The translations under genes were made by a program, and so were the position numbers. Positions 45,095-53,588 of a stretch of 64,000 nt of DNA are shown one piece after another. Positions within the stretch are counted from its first letter, which is position 1. The number at the start of each line of letters is the position of its first letter. The stretch covers positions 2,046,001-2,110,000 of the forward strand of contig OZ245752.1 in NCBI GenBank assembly GCA_965227455.1, read 5' to 3'. The notes under the pieces are model-generated. The model searched no databases, was not told the DNA's origin, and was given only the letters and a program-made list of their open reading frames with translations. Source of the DNA: JABDIP01 sp965227455. GTDB taxonomy: Bacteria > Pseudomonadota > Alphaproteobacteria > DSM-16000 > Inquilinaceae.

Positions 45095-45125
45095 CCCACG
45101 GACAGCGCAAGGCCCGAAACAGAAA

Positions 45126-45153
45126 ACGCCGGGGATCGCTCCCCGGCGTCTTT
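45126..45153. terminator. rho-independent terminator
   Basis: ACGCCGGGG (45126-45134) and CCCCGGCGT (45141-45149) form a perfect 9-bp stem with a 6-base loop, followed by CTTTCT. The A-rich run before it lets it serve the convergent gene on the other strand as well. Confidence 0.8.
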
Positions 45154-45188
45154 CTCATGCGGTGGCGCCTAAGCTCCGGCGCGCGCAA

Positions 45189-45608
45189 TCAGATCTTCAG
45201 GACGTTCAGCCAGGCGTCATGCTTGTTGCACAGGCTCATGGCATAGATCGTGTCGCCCTGACCGCCGATGTAATGCTCGGAGATCGGCGCGTCCTTTTCC
45301 GGGTCGAACATGGTCTCCCCGACGAACTCGAAATCCTTGTTCAGGATCACGTGCTTGACGATGTAGTGGTGGTAGTCGTCCATCTCGTGACCGGTGGTCA
45401 CCTGGATCGTCGAGCCGTTGCGCTCGATCATCGGCACGTGGCCGCCTTCCTTGCCGGCCCAGCGGCCCGGCGCATCGACGGTGTAGTAGACCGATCCGGC
45501 CAGCGGCGACACCAGCGAGCTGGGCCCGGCGGCAAGCACGGTCGGCGGAACGAAAACCGCTGTCGCCGCTCCGGCGACACCGATGGAAAGCACAGCGCGG
45601 CGGTTCAT
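45189..45608 (-). CDS. Tat-exported superoxide-reductase-like (desulfoferrodoxin family) protein
   Basis: The ATG at 45608 follows AGGAGG and gives 139 residues. The N-terminus MNRRAVLSIGVAGAATA resembles a twin-arginine signal ending near VLAAG. The mature part has a superoxide-reductase iron site pattern: HVP (His57), a GHEMDDYHHYI segment (His74, His80/81) and CNKHDAW (Cys127, His130), giving four His and one Cys candidates. There is no N-terminal rubredoxin-like desulforedoxin domain, so it is class II-like. Superoxide reductase turns superoxide to peroxide without making oxygen. Periplasmic placement is inferred from the signal. Confidence 0.75.
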   Translation of the reverse strand: MNRRAVLSIGVAGAATAVFVPPTVLAAGPSSLVSPLAGSVYYTVDAPGRWAGKEGGHVPMIERNGSTIQVTTGHEMDDYHHYIVKHVILNKDFEFVGETMFDPEKDAPISEHYIGGQGDTIYAMSLCNKHDAWLNVLKI

Positions 45609-45779
45609 CCGTCGCCTCCTCCTGGTTCGAACAGACAGGAGACGGTGTACCGTCGGAGACTTAACAATTCGTAGAATGCATCTGATTTTTTTCGCTTTTT
45701 TTCCGAAGCTCGAAGACCAGCAGGCGCGGTGGCCGGGCCGGCTTTCAGCGCCGGACCCGGCCATTCGCGAGATGCCCGG

Positions 45780-46698
45780 TTACCGCCCCCAGATTGCGCG
45801 GTATTGGTCCCGATAACCGTTTTCCGGGTCGAAGACGTTACTGGGCCCGCCGTCATGGGCGATGTTGGCAACCGTCACCACATGCAGCGGCGAGGTATAG
45901 CCCGACCATTCCGCAGCCTGGAGAGCGCGGTTCAATTCGTCGACCAGCTGCCAGCCCTGAAGGTTCAGCGGCTCTGCGACGATGACTGACTGGTACTGGC
46001 CGCTGCGGACGCGCTGATAGGCGGATTCCGACCCGTCTCCGGCGGCGACAGCCTTGGGCGCCGCATCTCCGGGCAGGCCGGCCGCGGCCAGGGACGGCCC
46101 CATGAAGTCGAAATAGATGTCGTTGATGGCCAGACTGTGCGTCCAGCGCGGCCCATGGCGCTGCAACAGGGCCGTGGTCAGCGTCGGCATGCGGCTTGAG
46201 GTATCGGCGATCGGCGTGTCGACATATTCCAGCACCGTGCCGCCTAGTCGCTCGATCTCCTCCTTGATGCGGTCTGCCTTGGTGATGGCAATGGCGTAGG
46301 TGGAATCGGTGAAGATCACCTCGCCCGGCTCGCCGCCGGCAGCGGCGGAGACCTCCATCGCGTCGGTGGACACATTGGCGAAAACGCCATTGGCCGGGTC
46401 GGGCCCGATGGTCGGCGAGGCATGCCAGCTCACCAGCGGGATGCCCGCCTCGGCCGCGGACTCCATGCCGGGCTTCTGTTCCACGGCATCGAAACCGTTG
46501 ATCACGATCCCGTCCGGCTGCAGCGCCAGCGCCTGGCCAAAGGCGGCGGTGCGGCCGGAGACCGACCCGGCGCCGTCCAGGACCCGGACCTCCCAGCCGA
46601 TCGCTTCGGCGGCTTCCTCGACACCGCGGGTGACGCCCAGCACGCCGCCATTCTTCAGATCGGCCGCCAGCACGACGATGGTCTTGCCCTCGGCGGCC
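45780..46698 (-). pseudogene. sugar ABC binding-protein gene lacking its signal peptide
   Basis: From about AAEGKTIVVLAADLKNGG to the end (roughly 306 residues) this is an intact mature periplasmic sugar-binding protein, with DGIVINGFDAVEQKPGM and a final FDPENGYRDQYRAIW. It has no signal peptide and no start codon with a ribosome site. Upstream it runs, in a different frame, directly into the C-terminal part of an ABC ATPase. A deletion has evidently removed the end of the ATPase gene, the permease genes and the signal-peptide codons. The first in-frame ATG-like start (46673) would give 297 residues trapped in the cytoplasm. Confidence 0.8.
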
Positions 46699-47133
46699 GC
46701 GGCTGAACACCAGCGCCCGGTGGCAGATCGTCGCCACCTCCTCGAAATCCGTGGACACCACGATCACGCCCAGCCCTTTCTGCAGGGCATCGTTGATCAG
46801 GGCGTAGATCTCGGCCTTGGCGCCGACATCGACCCCGGCGGTCGGATCCTCGGCGATCAGGAGCCTGCGGTTGGTGGACAGCCAGCGGCCGATCACCACC
46901 TTCTGCTGGTTGCCGCCGGAAAGCGCCTCGATCGGCAGTTCCGGCGCGTTCGGGCTCAGCCCGACCGTCCGGCCGATCTCCGCCGATTGCCGGGCTTCGC
47001 TGCGGGCGCCGAGAATCGAGAACAGCCGCCGACCGACCCGCGCGGGATTGAGGAAGGTGTTCTCTCGGATCGACAGGGAGGGCGCGATCGATTCCACCAC
47101 CCGGTCGCGGGCGGCGCTACCTGGGCCACGCAT
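46693..47133 (-). pseudogene. C-terminal fragment of a CUT2 sugar ABC ATPase
   Basis: About 145 codons remain from the second nucleotide-binding domain: LSIRENTFLNP, signature LSGGNQQKVVIGRWL, Walker B LLIAEDPTAGVDVGAK and the switch region VIVVSTDFEEVATICHRALVF. The first ATPase domain and the second Walker A are gone, and the frame breaks into the binding-protein gene at about 46693-46701. It cannot make a working ATPase. It lies divergent from a LacI regulator that probably once controlled it. Confidence 0.8.
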
Positions 47134-47183
47134 TCCTCCCCGCCGATCAGGCGGTTATTGTTCTGTTGCGCGCCAGCCGATAA

Positions 47184-47195
47184 GTTACCGGTAAC
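47184..47195. promoter_or_regulatory. GntR-type LacI operator
   Basis: GTTACCGGTAAC is a perfect 12-bp palindrome and matches the core of operators used by GntR (gluconate)-type LacI regulators. It sits 80 bp upstream of such a regulator gene and between it and the wrecked ABC operon, so autoregulation is likely. Confidence 0.65.
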
Positions 47196-47275
47196 GCAAC
47201 CGGAAGCGTGCGGGACCGTGGCGAGAGGGTCAAGCCGTCGGCGGGCATCAAATCCCGCCGGCAAGGAGGGGCCGA

Positions 47276-48295
47276 ATGGCCGAGAAACGACGCCACAACG
47301 GGCCGATCAGCCTGGCCGATGTCGCCGAGGCGGCCGGCGTCAGCAAGATGACCGCATCGCGGGTGCTGCGGAACGCGACCGGCTTTTCGGAGGCCACCCG
47401 CACCCGGGTCCTGAAGGAGGTCGAACGCCTGGGCTATGTGCCCAACAAGCTGGCCGCCGCCTTCGCGTCGGAGGCCGCGTCCACCCTGGTCGGCGTCAAC
47501 GTGCCGCAGCTTGCCAGCGAAGCCTTCGCCAAGGTGCTGCAGGGCATCGATCGCGGGCTTGGCCGGTTCGGATACCAGACCGTGGTCGGCACCTCCGGGC
47601 ACGATTTGGCGACGGAAGAGAAATGGGTCGAGTCGGTGCTGGCCTGGCGGCCGGCCGGGCTGATCCTCACCGGACGGCACCGTTCCCCCCGCACGCTGGA
47701 GCTGTTGCGCAATTCCGGCATTCCGGTGGTCGAGATCTGGGATCTGAATTCCAAGCCGATCGACATGTGCGTCGGCTTCAGCCATTTCGATTCCGGTTAC
47801 GAGATGGGCCGGTTCCTGGCCGGGAAACGGTATCGGCGGATCGGCTATGTCGGCGTCGAGCAGGAATTCACCACGCTCGGAAACTCAAGGCTGGACGGCT
47901 TCCGCAAGGCGCTGGAGGATGCCGGCAAATCGATCACGGCGACCCAGATCCTGAAGGACGCGCCGTCCTTCTATTCCGGCTATTACGGCACCGAGCACAT
48001 CCTGGCGGCCTCGCCGGATCTCGACCTGCTCTACTACCTGGACGACAACATGGCGGTGGGCGGCCTGATGTATTGCCAGTCGCTGGGCATGGCCGTTCCC
48101 GACGATATCGGCATCGCCGGATGGGGCGGTATGGACGTGACCTCGGTCCTGCCGAAGCGGTTGACCACCACCGGCACGCCGCGTCTGAAGATCGGCAAGA
48201 TCGCAGCGGAGAGCATCCTGAAGCGGCTGCACGGCAATCCGGTGCCGGATACCGTCGATGTGGAATTCCGCCTGGTGCCGGGGTCGACGACCTGA
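47276..48295 (+). CDS. LacI-family regulator, GntR-like
   Basis: A 339-residue repressor. The DNA-binding helices read ISLADVAEAAGVSKMTASRVLRN with the hinge helix YVPNKLAAAFAS. The sensor domain (about 65-339) contains the family SHFDSGYEMGRFL and YYLDDNMAVGGLMYC segments and resembles GntR-type regulators more than RbsR. A matching GTTACCGGTAAC palindrome lies upstream. Its apparent target, the divergent ABC transporter, is now a pseudogene pair, so it may be an orphan or may act on another cluster here, such as the second TRAP operon. Confidence 0.9.
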   Translation: MAEKRRHNGPISLADVAEAAGVSKMTASRVLRNATGFSEATRTRVLKEVERLGYVPNKLAAAFASEAASTLVGVNVPQLASEAFAKVLQGIDRGLGRFGYQTVVGTSGHDLATEEKWVESVLAWRPAGLILTGRHRSPRTLELLRNSGIPVVEIWDLNSKPIDMCVGFSHFDSGYEMGRFLAGKRYRRIGYVGVEQEFTTLGNSRLDGFRKALEDAGKSITATQILKDAPSFYSGYYGTEHILAASPDLDLLYYLDDNMAVGGLMYCQSLGMAVPDDIGIAGWGGMDVTSVLPKRLTTTGTPRLKIGKIAAESILKRLHGNPVPDTVDVEFRLVPGSTT

Positions 48296-48305
48296 GCCGC
48301 GGCGC

Positions 48306-48995
48306 CTAGTCCAGGTTCCGCACCGCGTCGCCCGCCAGAAGTTCGCGGATTTCGCCGGGCACGCAGAGCCCATCCGACACCTCCGCGTCCAGTGCCTCCT
48401 CGGCCTCCCGGACCCGCTGCAGCCGGTCGATCACCGCGTCGATCCGGCCGGACGGCACCACCACCACGCCGTCGCGATCGGCCAGGACGATGTCGCCCGA
48501 CTCGATCACGGCGCCGCCCAGCGTCACAGGCAGGCCGACGGTGCCGGGACCGTTGTTGGCCGGCGAATTCGGGGTGACGCCAGCCGCATAGCAAGGCAAA
48601 CCCACCGCCTCAATCCCGACCACGTCGCGCACGCAGCCATCGGTCACGAATCCGACCGCACCGCCATTGCGTGCCATGCCGGTCAGCCGGTCGCCGGCAA
48701 CCGCGGTGCCACTGAACCCGTCCGTCGCCGTCACCAGCACATCGCCGGGCCGGATCACGTCGAGCGCCGCCAGCACCGCCAGGCAGTCGCCGGGGCCGGC
48801 ATGGCAGGTCACCGCAATGCCGCAAAATCCGGCGGGCGTCGAACCGATCGGCTTGATGGCGGCATCGAGCGCGCCCCGGCCATCCATGCAGTCGGCCACG
48901 AAGCCGGTCGGCGCGCCGGTCAGCGCCGCCACCTGCTCCGGTGTCGGCCGCGCGAATCCTCTGCGGATCGTCAGGATTGGTGGATCTTCGATCAT
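48306..48995 (-). CDS. RraA / HMG-aldolase-like protein
   Basis: A 229-residue protein of the RraA/4-hydroxy-4-methyl-2-oxoglutarate aldolase fold. DGCVRD near residue 118 gives the Arg-Asp pair and GDIVLADRDGVVVVP near 167 the family core. The aldolases of this group split 4-carboxy or 4-methyl 4-hydroxy-2-oxoglutarate, and related proteins act on oxaloacetate; E. coli RraA instead inhibits RNase E. Surrounded by sugar-transport and LacI genes, a carbon-catabolic lyase is more likely than an RNase regulator. It converges on the LacI gene, 10 bp apart. Confidence 0.82.
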   Translation of the reverse strand: MIEDPPILTIRRGFARPTPEQVAALTGAPTGFVADCMDGRGALDAAIKPIGSTPAGFCGIAVTCHAGPGDCLAVLAALDVIRPGDVLVTATDGFSGTAVAGDRLTGMARNGGAVGFVTDGCVRDVVGIEAVGLPCYAAGVTPNSPANNGPGTVGLPVTLGGAVIESGDIVLADRDGVVVVPSGRIDAVIDRLQRVREAEEALDAEVSDGLCVPGEIRELLAGDAVRNLD

Positions 48996-49066
48996 GGCTG
49001 CGCTCTCCCTTCCCGGCCGTTATCGCACCGCCGGACGACCGGCCTCAAGGGGCGTCCGCCGAAGGG

Positions 49067-50137
49067 TCAGCGCGCCTGGCGCGGCGCCGGGCCGGTGCTG
49101 CCGCCCAGGACCAGTTCGCCCGGCAATTCGATGATGCGCTCGCCCGAGCCCTTGCCGGCGATCTCCTCCAGCAGGGCCCGCGCGCCGGCGCGCCCGAGAT
49201 CGTGGCGCGGCTGTTGGACCGTGGTCAGCGTCGGCTCCACGAATTTGGCATACTCGATCCCGTCGAAACCGACGATGGACACATCGTCGGGCACCTTCAG
49301 ACCGGCCGTCAGCACGGTCTTCATGAAGGCGATCGCCATCTCGTCGCTTGCCGCATAGACGGCGGTGGGCCGCTCAGACATCGCCAGGAAGGCCTTCGCC
49401 GCCCGGATTCCGGCCGCAAGCCGGAATTCGCCCGGCCAGCGGGTGACGGCATCGCGACCGATGCCGGCCGCCGCCAGCCCTTCCAGGAACCCGGCATAGC
49501 GTTCGATTTCGTTGATGTTGTCCTGCGGTCCCGACGCGTAGCCGAAGCGCCGATGACCGAGTTGCAGCAGGTGTTCGGCCACCTGGATGGATGACGCGCG
49601 GTCGCTGACCACGATATGCGGCGATTGCTGGCCGGGCACCTTGGCGCAGACGCCGGCCATGGGGAGCCCCAGATCGGCCATGGTCCGGCCTTCCCCCTTG
49701 GGCACGCGCCCCGTCAGGTTGAGGATGCCGTCCACCTGCCCCGACATGGCGAGCCTGACATAGCGGGCCTCGCGCTCGAACCGGTTGTCCAGATTGCCGA
49801 TGATCATGTCGTAGCCGGCCTCCGCCAGCTCGTTGTCGATGCCGCGCAGGATCTCGGCGAAGAACGGATTGGCGAGGTTCGGGACGACCACGAGGATGAT
49901 CATCGAACGGCGCGCCCGCAGATGGCGCGCCGCCACGTTCGGCGTGTAGCCGGTCTCGGCGACCGCCCGTTGCACCCGAGCCCGGGCCTTGGCGCTGACG
50001 AAATCGGGATTGGCCAGGGCCCGGCTGACGGTTGCCGTCGAGACCCCGGCCCGGACCGCAATGTCCTGAATCGTCACGGATTTCCGGCCCGATTGCCGCC
50101 TGCTGGTCTTGTTTGCCGTCATGCTTCGATCAGCCAT
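49067..50137 (-). CDS. LacI-family regulator of the CUT1 sugar transporter
   Basis: A start at 50137 (MADRSMTANK) gives 356 residues; a longer frame runs back through the operator and is not credible. Met at 50122 is an alternative. The helix-turn-helix is VTIQDIAVRAGVSTATVSRALAN and the hinge YTPNVAARHLRARRS. The sensor has the standard IILVVVPNLANPFFAEIL and VSIVGFDGIEYAKFVEPTLTTV segments. It is divergent from the CUT1 operon with a perfect palindrome between them, so it should repress that operon and itself until the sugar or a derivative binds. Confidence 0.9.
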   Translation of the reverse strand: MADRSMTANKTSRRQSGRKSVTIQDIAVRAGVSTATVSRALANPDFVSAKARARVQRAVAETGYTPNVAARHLRARRSMIILVVVPNLANPFFAEILRGIDNELAEAGYDMIIGNLDNRFEREARYVRLAMSGQVDGILNLTGRVPKGEGRTMADLGLPMAGVCAKVPGQQSPHIVVSDRASSIQVAEHLLQLGHRRFGYASGPQDNINEIERYAGFLEGLAAAGIGRDAVTRWPGEFRLAAGIRAAKAFLAMSERPTAVYAASDEMAIAFMKTVLTAGLKVPDDVSIVGFDGIEYAKFVEPTLTTVQQPRHDLGRAGARALLEEIAGKGSGERIIELPGELVLGGSTGPAPRQAR

Positions 50138-50228
50138 CCCTACGCCGCGATCCCACTCCCGATTTCGCCCTTTCCCTGGGCCAGCGCCGGAATGTGTTGA
50201 CAGATCGCCATTATCGTTTAGCCTCGAA

Positions 50229-50242
50229 TGTAATCGATTACA
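50229..50242. promoter_or_regulatory. LacI-family operator
   Basis: TGTAATCGATTACA is a perfect 14-bp palindrome with the central CG typical of LacI-family sites. It lies between the divergent LacI gene and the sugar-binding-protein gene. Confidence 0.75.
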
Positions 50243-50335
50243 CACCGTCCTGTCGATGCATATGACCCGGACGGCAACGCGTGATCACATCGACGGCACC
50301 GGCCCGGTGCGTCCTAGGGGAGGAGTTGCTCAAGC

Positions 50336-51586
50336 ATGAAAAAGTCCCGAATTGCGTTCGTCGCCATGGCCACGGCGGCCGGCGCGCTGCTGTCCGGCGC
50401 CGCCTTCGGTGCCGAGGTTGAAGTTGTCCATTGGTGGACCTCCGGCGGCGAAAATGCCGCCGTTTCCGTGTTCGCCGACGAGTTTGAGGCGCAGACCGAG
50501 CACAATTGGGCCGACACGGCCATTGCCGGCGGCCAGAACGCCCGCGCCGCCGTAATGCAGCGCATCCTGGGCGGCGACGCGCCGGGTGCCGCGCAGTTCA
50601 ATCCCGGCCGCCAGTATGAGGAGCTGATCGAAGGCGGCCTGCTGCTCGACCTGACCGAGCTGGCGGAGAGCGAAGGCTGGCGCGACGTGGTGCGGCCGGA
50701 GAGCATCCTCACCAACGCCTGCGAGAAGGACGGCCGCATCTGGTGCGTGCCGGTCAACATCCATTCCTGGCAGTGGGGCTGGGCCTCGATCCCGGTCTTC
50801 GAGCAGGCCGGTGTTGAGATCCCGTCCAACCTGCAGGATTTCCTGGCGGCTGCGCCGAAGATCCAGGAAGCCGGCTTCATCCCGCTGGCCATCGGCGGCG
50901 AGAACTGGCAGCACACCGGCGCCTTCAACGTCACCCTGGTCGGCGTGGTCGGCAAGGAGAACTACTACCGCCTGTTCCGCGACCGGGACGCCGACTATGC
51001 CCGCTCCTCCGGTGTGACCGAGGTCTTCGAGACCTGGCGCGCGATGACGTCCTACAAGGACGAGGCCTCGGCCAACCGCAACTGGAACGACACGACGAAC
51101 CTGGTCATCACCGACCAGGCGGCGCTGCAGATCATGGGCGACTGGGCCCGGGGCGAATTCGCTGTCGCCGGCGAGGTTCCGGGCGTCGACTACGAATGCA
51201 TCCCCGGCCCGTCCGACACGCCGTATCTGACGACCGATGGCGACATCTTCGTCTTCCCCAAACAGGACGACCCGGAAGTCGAGGCGGCCCAGCTTGCGCT
51301 GGCCTCGCTGATGATCAGCCCACGGGTGCAGGCACTGTTCAATCTGGCCAAGGGGTCCCTGCCGGTCCGCGCCGATGTCGACCTGGAGCTGGCGGATTCC
51401 TGCATGCAGAAGGGGCTGGCGCTGCTTGAAGATCCGGAGACGGTCATCACGGCGACCAACCGCTTCCTGACCGAGGACACCCAGGGTCAACTGAACGACC
51501 TGTTCGCGGAGTTCTCGTTCAACGAGACGCTCAGCATCGCGGACGCCCAGGAACGCTTCGCGACCATCCTCGAGAACGCCGACTGA
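50336..51586 (+). CDS. CUT1 sugar ABC transporter binding protein
   Basis: A 416-residue periplasmic binding protein with a Sec signal peptide ending near AAFGAE (residue ~23). The mature start VEVVHWWTSGGE resembles glucose/mannose-type binding proteins of proteobacteria. IWCVPVNIHSWQWGW near 140 and a large aromatic content fit a hexose or oligosaccharide site. A GGGGAGG ribosome site precedes the ATG. It is followed by a hairpin and then two permease genes and an ATPase gene, a full CUT1 importer. Confidence 0.92.
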   Translation: MKKSRIAFVAMATAAGALLSGAAFGAEVEVVHWWTSGGENAAVSVFADEFEAQTEHNWADTAIAGGQNARAAVMQRILGGDAPGAAQFNPGRQYEELIEGGLLLDLTELAESEGWRDVVRPESILTNACEKDGRIWCVPVNIHSWQWGWASIPVFEQAGVEIPSNLQDFLAAAPKIQEAGFIPLAIGGENWQHTGAFNVTLVGVVGKENYYRLFRDRDADYARSSGVTEVFETWRAMTSYKDEASANRNWNDTTNLVITDQAALQIMGDWARGEFAVAGEVPGVDYECIPGPSDTPYLTTDGDIFVFPKQDDPEVEAAQLALASLMISPRVQALFNLAKGSLPVRADVDLELADSCMQKGLALLEDPETVITATNRFLTEDTQGQLNDLFAEFSFNETLSIADAQERFATILENAD

Positions 51587-51606
51587 GTTCGGCCGTCAGA
51601 CTGGTT

Positions 51607-51636
51607 CCGGGGCGCGGCCGTCGAGGCCCGCCCCGG
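51607..51636 (+). terminator. hairpin between binding protein and permease genes
   Basis: CCGGGGCG (51607-51614) pairs with CGCCCCGG (51629-51636), with a further GGCC/GGCC inside. No U-run follows. It probably stabilises the upstream message or attenuates read-through. Confidence 0.5.
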
Positions 51637-51668
51637 ATCCGTGCCCCCTCCGTCCGGGCAGGACCGAG

Positions 51669-52655
51669 ATGCCGCAGCGCCGCAGGCCCCTGAAGAACAT
51701 CCATGCGATTATTGGATCGCTGCCGATGATCGCCGTGTCGGTTGGCGTCTTCGTGCGTCGCAGGCCCCTGAAGAACATCCATGCGATTATCGGATCGCTG
51801 CCGATGATCGCCGTGTCGGTCGGCGTCTTCGTGCTCGGCATCATCTATTCGATCACCCTGTCGTTCACCAACGCCAAGCTGTTCCCGAACTGGGACGTCA
51901 TCGACTTCATCGGCTTCAATCAGTACGTGCGGCTGTGGGAGACGGAGCGCTGGCTCGTCTCAGTCGAGAACATCTGGCTGTTTGGCGTCCTGATCATCGT
52001 CTTCCAGATGACGCTTGGCTATCTGCTGGCGGTCTTCATCGACCAGCGGATCAAGCAGGAGGACGCGTTCCGCACGGTCTTCCTCTACCCCTTCTCCATG
52101 TCGCTGGTGGTGACCGGCCTGGTCTGGCAGTGGATCCTGGACCCCAATCTCGGCTTCTCCTCGGCGATGCAGAAGCTGGGCTTCGAAGATTTCGTCTTCG
52201 CGCCGCTGATCAACCAGCAGACCGCGCTCTACGGTTTGGTGATGGGCGGCGTGTGGAACGGCGTCGGCGTGACCATGGCGATCCTGCTGGCGGGGCTGCG
52301 CGGCATCGATTCCGAAATCTGGAAGGCGGCCAAGGTCGACGGCATCCCGGCCTGGCGGGCCTATCTGTTCATCGCCCTGCCGATGATCCGCGGGGCGCTG
52401 GCCACCGCCTTCATCCTGCAATGCACCAGCATCGTGCGGGTCTATGACCTGGTCGTCGCCATGACCCAGGGCGGCCCCGGCATCGCCACTCAGATGCCGG
52501 CGATCTTCGTCATTGAGCACATCACCATCCGGCAGAACGTGGCGCTCGGCATGGCCGCCGCCTCGATGATGCTGCTGCCGATCATCCTGCTGCTGGCCAT
52601 CAAGGCAGCGGTCGAGTGGCAGGCCGGACGGCGCAAGGCGCTGAAGGCGACATGA
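51669..52655 (+). CDS. CUT1 sugar ABC transporter permease (MalF-like) with duplicated N-terminus
   Basis: A 328-residue permease with six or seven membrane segments. The EAA-type loop is visible as EIWKAAKVDGIPAWRAYLFI near 213. The first ~55 residues are unusual: a 26-residue unit starting RRPLKNIHAIIG and ending VSVGVFV occurs twice in tandem, so the first membrane helix is present twice. This adds one helix and should change N-terminal topology unless the first copy is not used. It pairs with the next permease, whose start overlaps its stop by four bases. Confidence 0.9.
   Translation: MPQRRRPLKNIHAIIGSLPMIAVSVGVFVRRRPLKNIHAIIGSLPMIAVSVGVFVLGIIYSITLSFTNAKLFPNWDVIDFIGFNQYVRLWETERWLVSVENIWLFGVLIIVFQMTLGYLLAVFIDQRIKQEDAFRTVFLYPFSMSLVVTGLVWQWILDPNLGFSSAMQKLGFEDFVFAPLINQQTALYGLVMGGVWNGVGVTMAILLAGLRGIDSEIWKAAKVDGIPAWRAYLFIALPMIRGALATAFILQCTSIVRVYDLVVAMTQGGPGIATQMPAIFVIEHITIRQNVALGMAAASMMLLPIILLLAIKAAVEWQAGRRKALKAT
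51681..51836 (+). repeat. in-frame 78-bp tandem duplication
   Basis: Copy one spans 51681-51758 and copy two 51759-51836. They differ at only a few positions (for example T/C after GATTAT and after GTCGGT), so the event is recent. The unit encodes 26 residues including the first membrane helix of the permease. Confidence 0.9.
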
Positions 52656-53584
52656 CCAGCGTCGCGACCGCCTCCGCCCCCGATCGGCCGGCCGGCAGCG
52701 AAACCGCGGTCCGGCCCCGCGGACCCAAGCCGCAGCGCATCACCCTGGCGCGGATCGGCGTCTATGGCTTCCTGATCATCTCGGCGATCTTCTTCCTGGC
52801 ACCGCTTTGGGTGATGGTCGTGACCTCGCTCAAGACCATGCCGGAGATCCGGCTGGGCTACCTGTTCAACTGGCCGAGCGAGCTCAGCTTCGAGGCCTGG
52901 ACGAAAGCGTGGAACACGGCCTGCACCGGGCGCGACTGTGAGGGCATCAAGCCGGGCTTCCTGAACTCGGTCAAGATCACCGTCCCCAGCGTGATCATCT
53001 CGGTGATCATTGCCGCGATCAACGGCTACGCCCTGTCGTTTTGGCGCTTCAAGGGCGCGGAGCTGTTCTTCGGCCTGCTGATCTTTGGCGCCTTCGTGCC
53101 CTACCAGGTGGTGATCTATCCGCTGATCATCTTCCTGCGCGAGATCGGCCTGTTCGCCACGCTGCCGGGCATCATCATCGTGCACACTATCTTCGGCATG
53201 CCGATCTTGACCCTGCTCTACCGCAACTACTTCGGCTCGCTGCCGGAGGAGCTGTTCCGCGCCGCTAGGGTCGACGGCGCCGGGTTCTGGTCGGCCTTCT
53301 TCCGCATCATCATGCCGATGTCGGTGCCGATCACGATCGTCGCGATCATCCTGCAGGTGACCGGCATCTGGAACGACTTCCTGTTCGGCATCGTCTTCGC
53401 CGGCCGCGAGAACATGCCGATGACGGTGCAGCTCAACAATATCGTGGCGACCACCACCGGCGTGCGCGAATACAACGTCAACATGGCCGCGACCATCCTG
53501 ACGGCCGCCGTGCCGCTGGCCGTCTACTTCATCTCCGGGCGCTGGTTCGTGCGCGGCATCGCCGCCGGCGCAGTAAAGGGTTAA
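52652..53584 (+). CDS. CUT1 sugar ABC transporter permease (MalG-like)
   Basis: The ATG at 52652 overlaps the previous stop (ATGA) and gives 310 residues. After a Pro/Ala-rich N-terminal tail come six membrane segments. The EAA loop is seen as EELFRAARVDGAGFWSAFFRI near 212. An insert around CTGRDCEGIKPGF (about 90) in the first periplasmic loop has two cysteines that could form a disulfide. It forms the channel with the preceding permease. Confidence 0.92.
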   Translation: MTSVATASAPDRPAGSETAVRPRGPKPQRITLARIGVYGFLIISAIFFLAPLWVMVVTSLKTMPEIRLGYLFNWPSELSFEAWTKAWNTACTGRDCEGIKPGFLNSVKITVPSVIISVIIAAINGYALSFWRFKGAELFFGLLIFGAFVPYQVVIYPLIIFLREIGLFATLPGIIIVHTIFGMPILTLLYRNYFGSLPEELFRAARVDGAGFWSAFFRIIMPMSVPITIVAIILQVTGIWNDFLFGIVFAGRENMPMTVQLNNIVATTTGVREYNVNMAATILTAAVPLAVYFISGRWFVRGIAAGAVKG

Positions 53585-53588
53585 GCCC

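Noticed and set aside
48306..48995. RNase E inhibitor RraA as the function
   Set aside because: Context is sugar transport and LacI regulation; the aldolase/lyase branch of the same fold is more probable, so the call was kept general.
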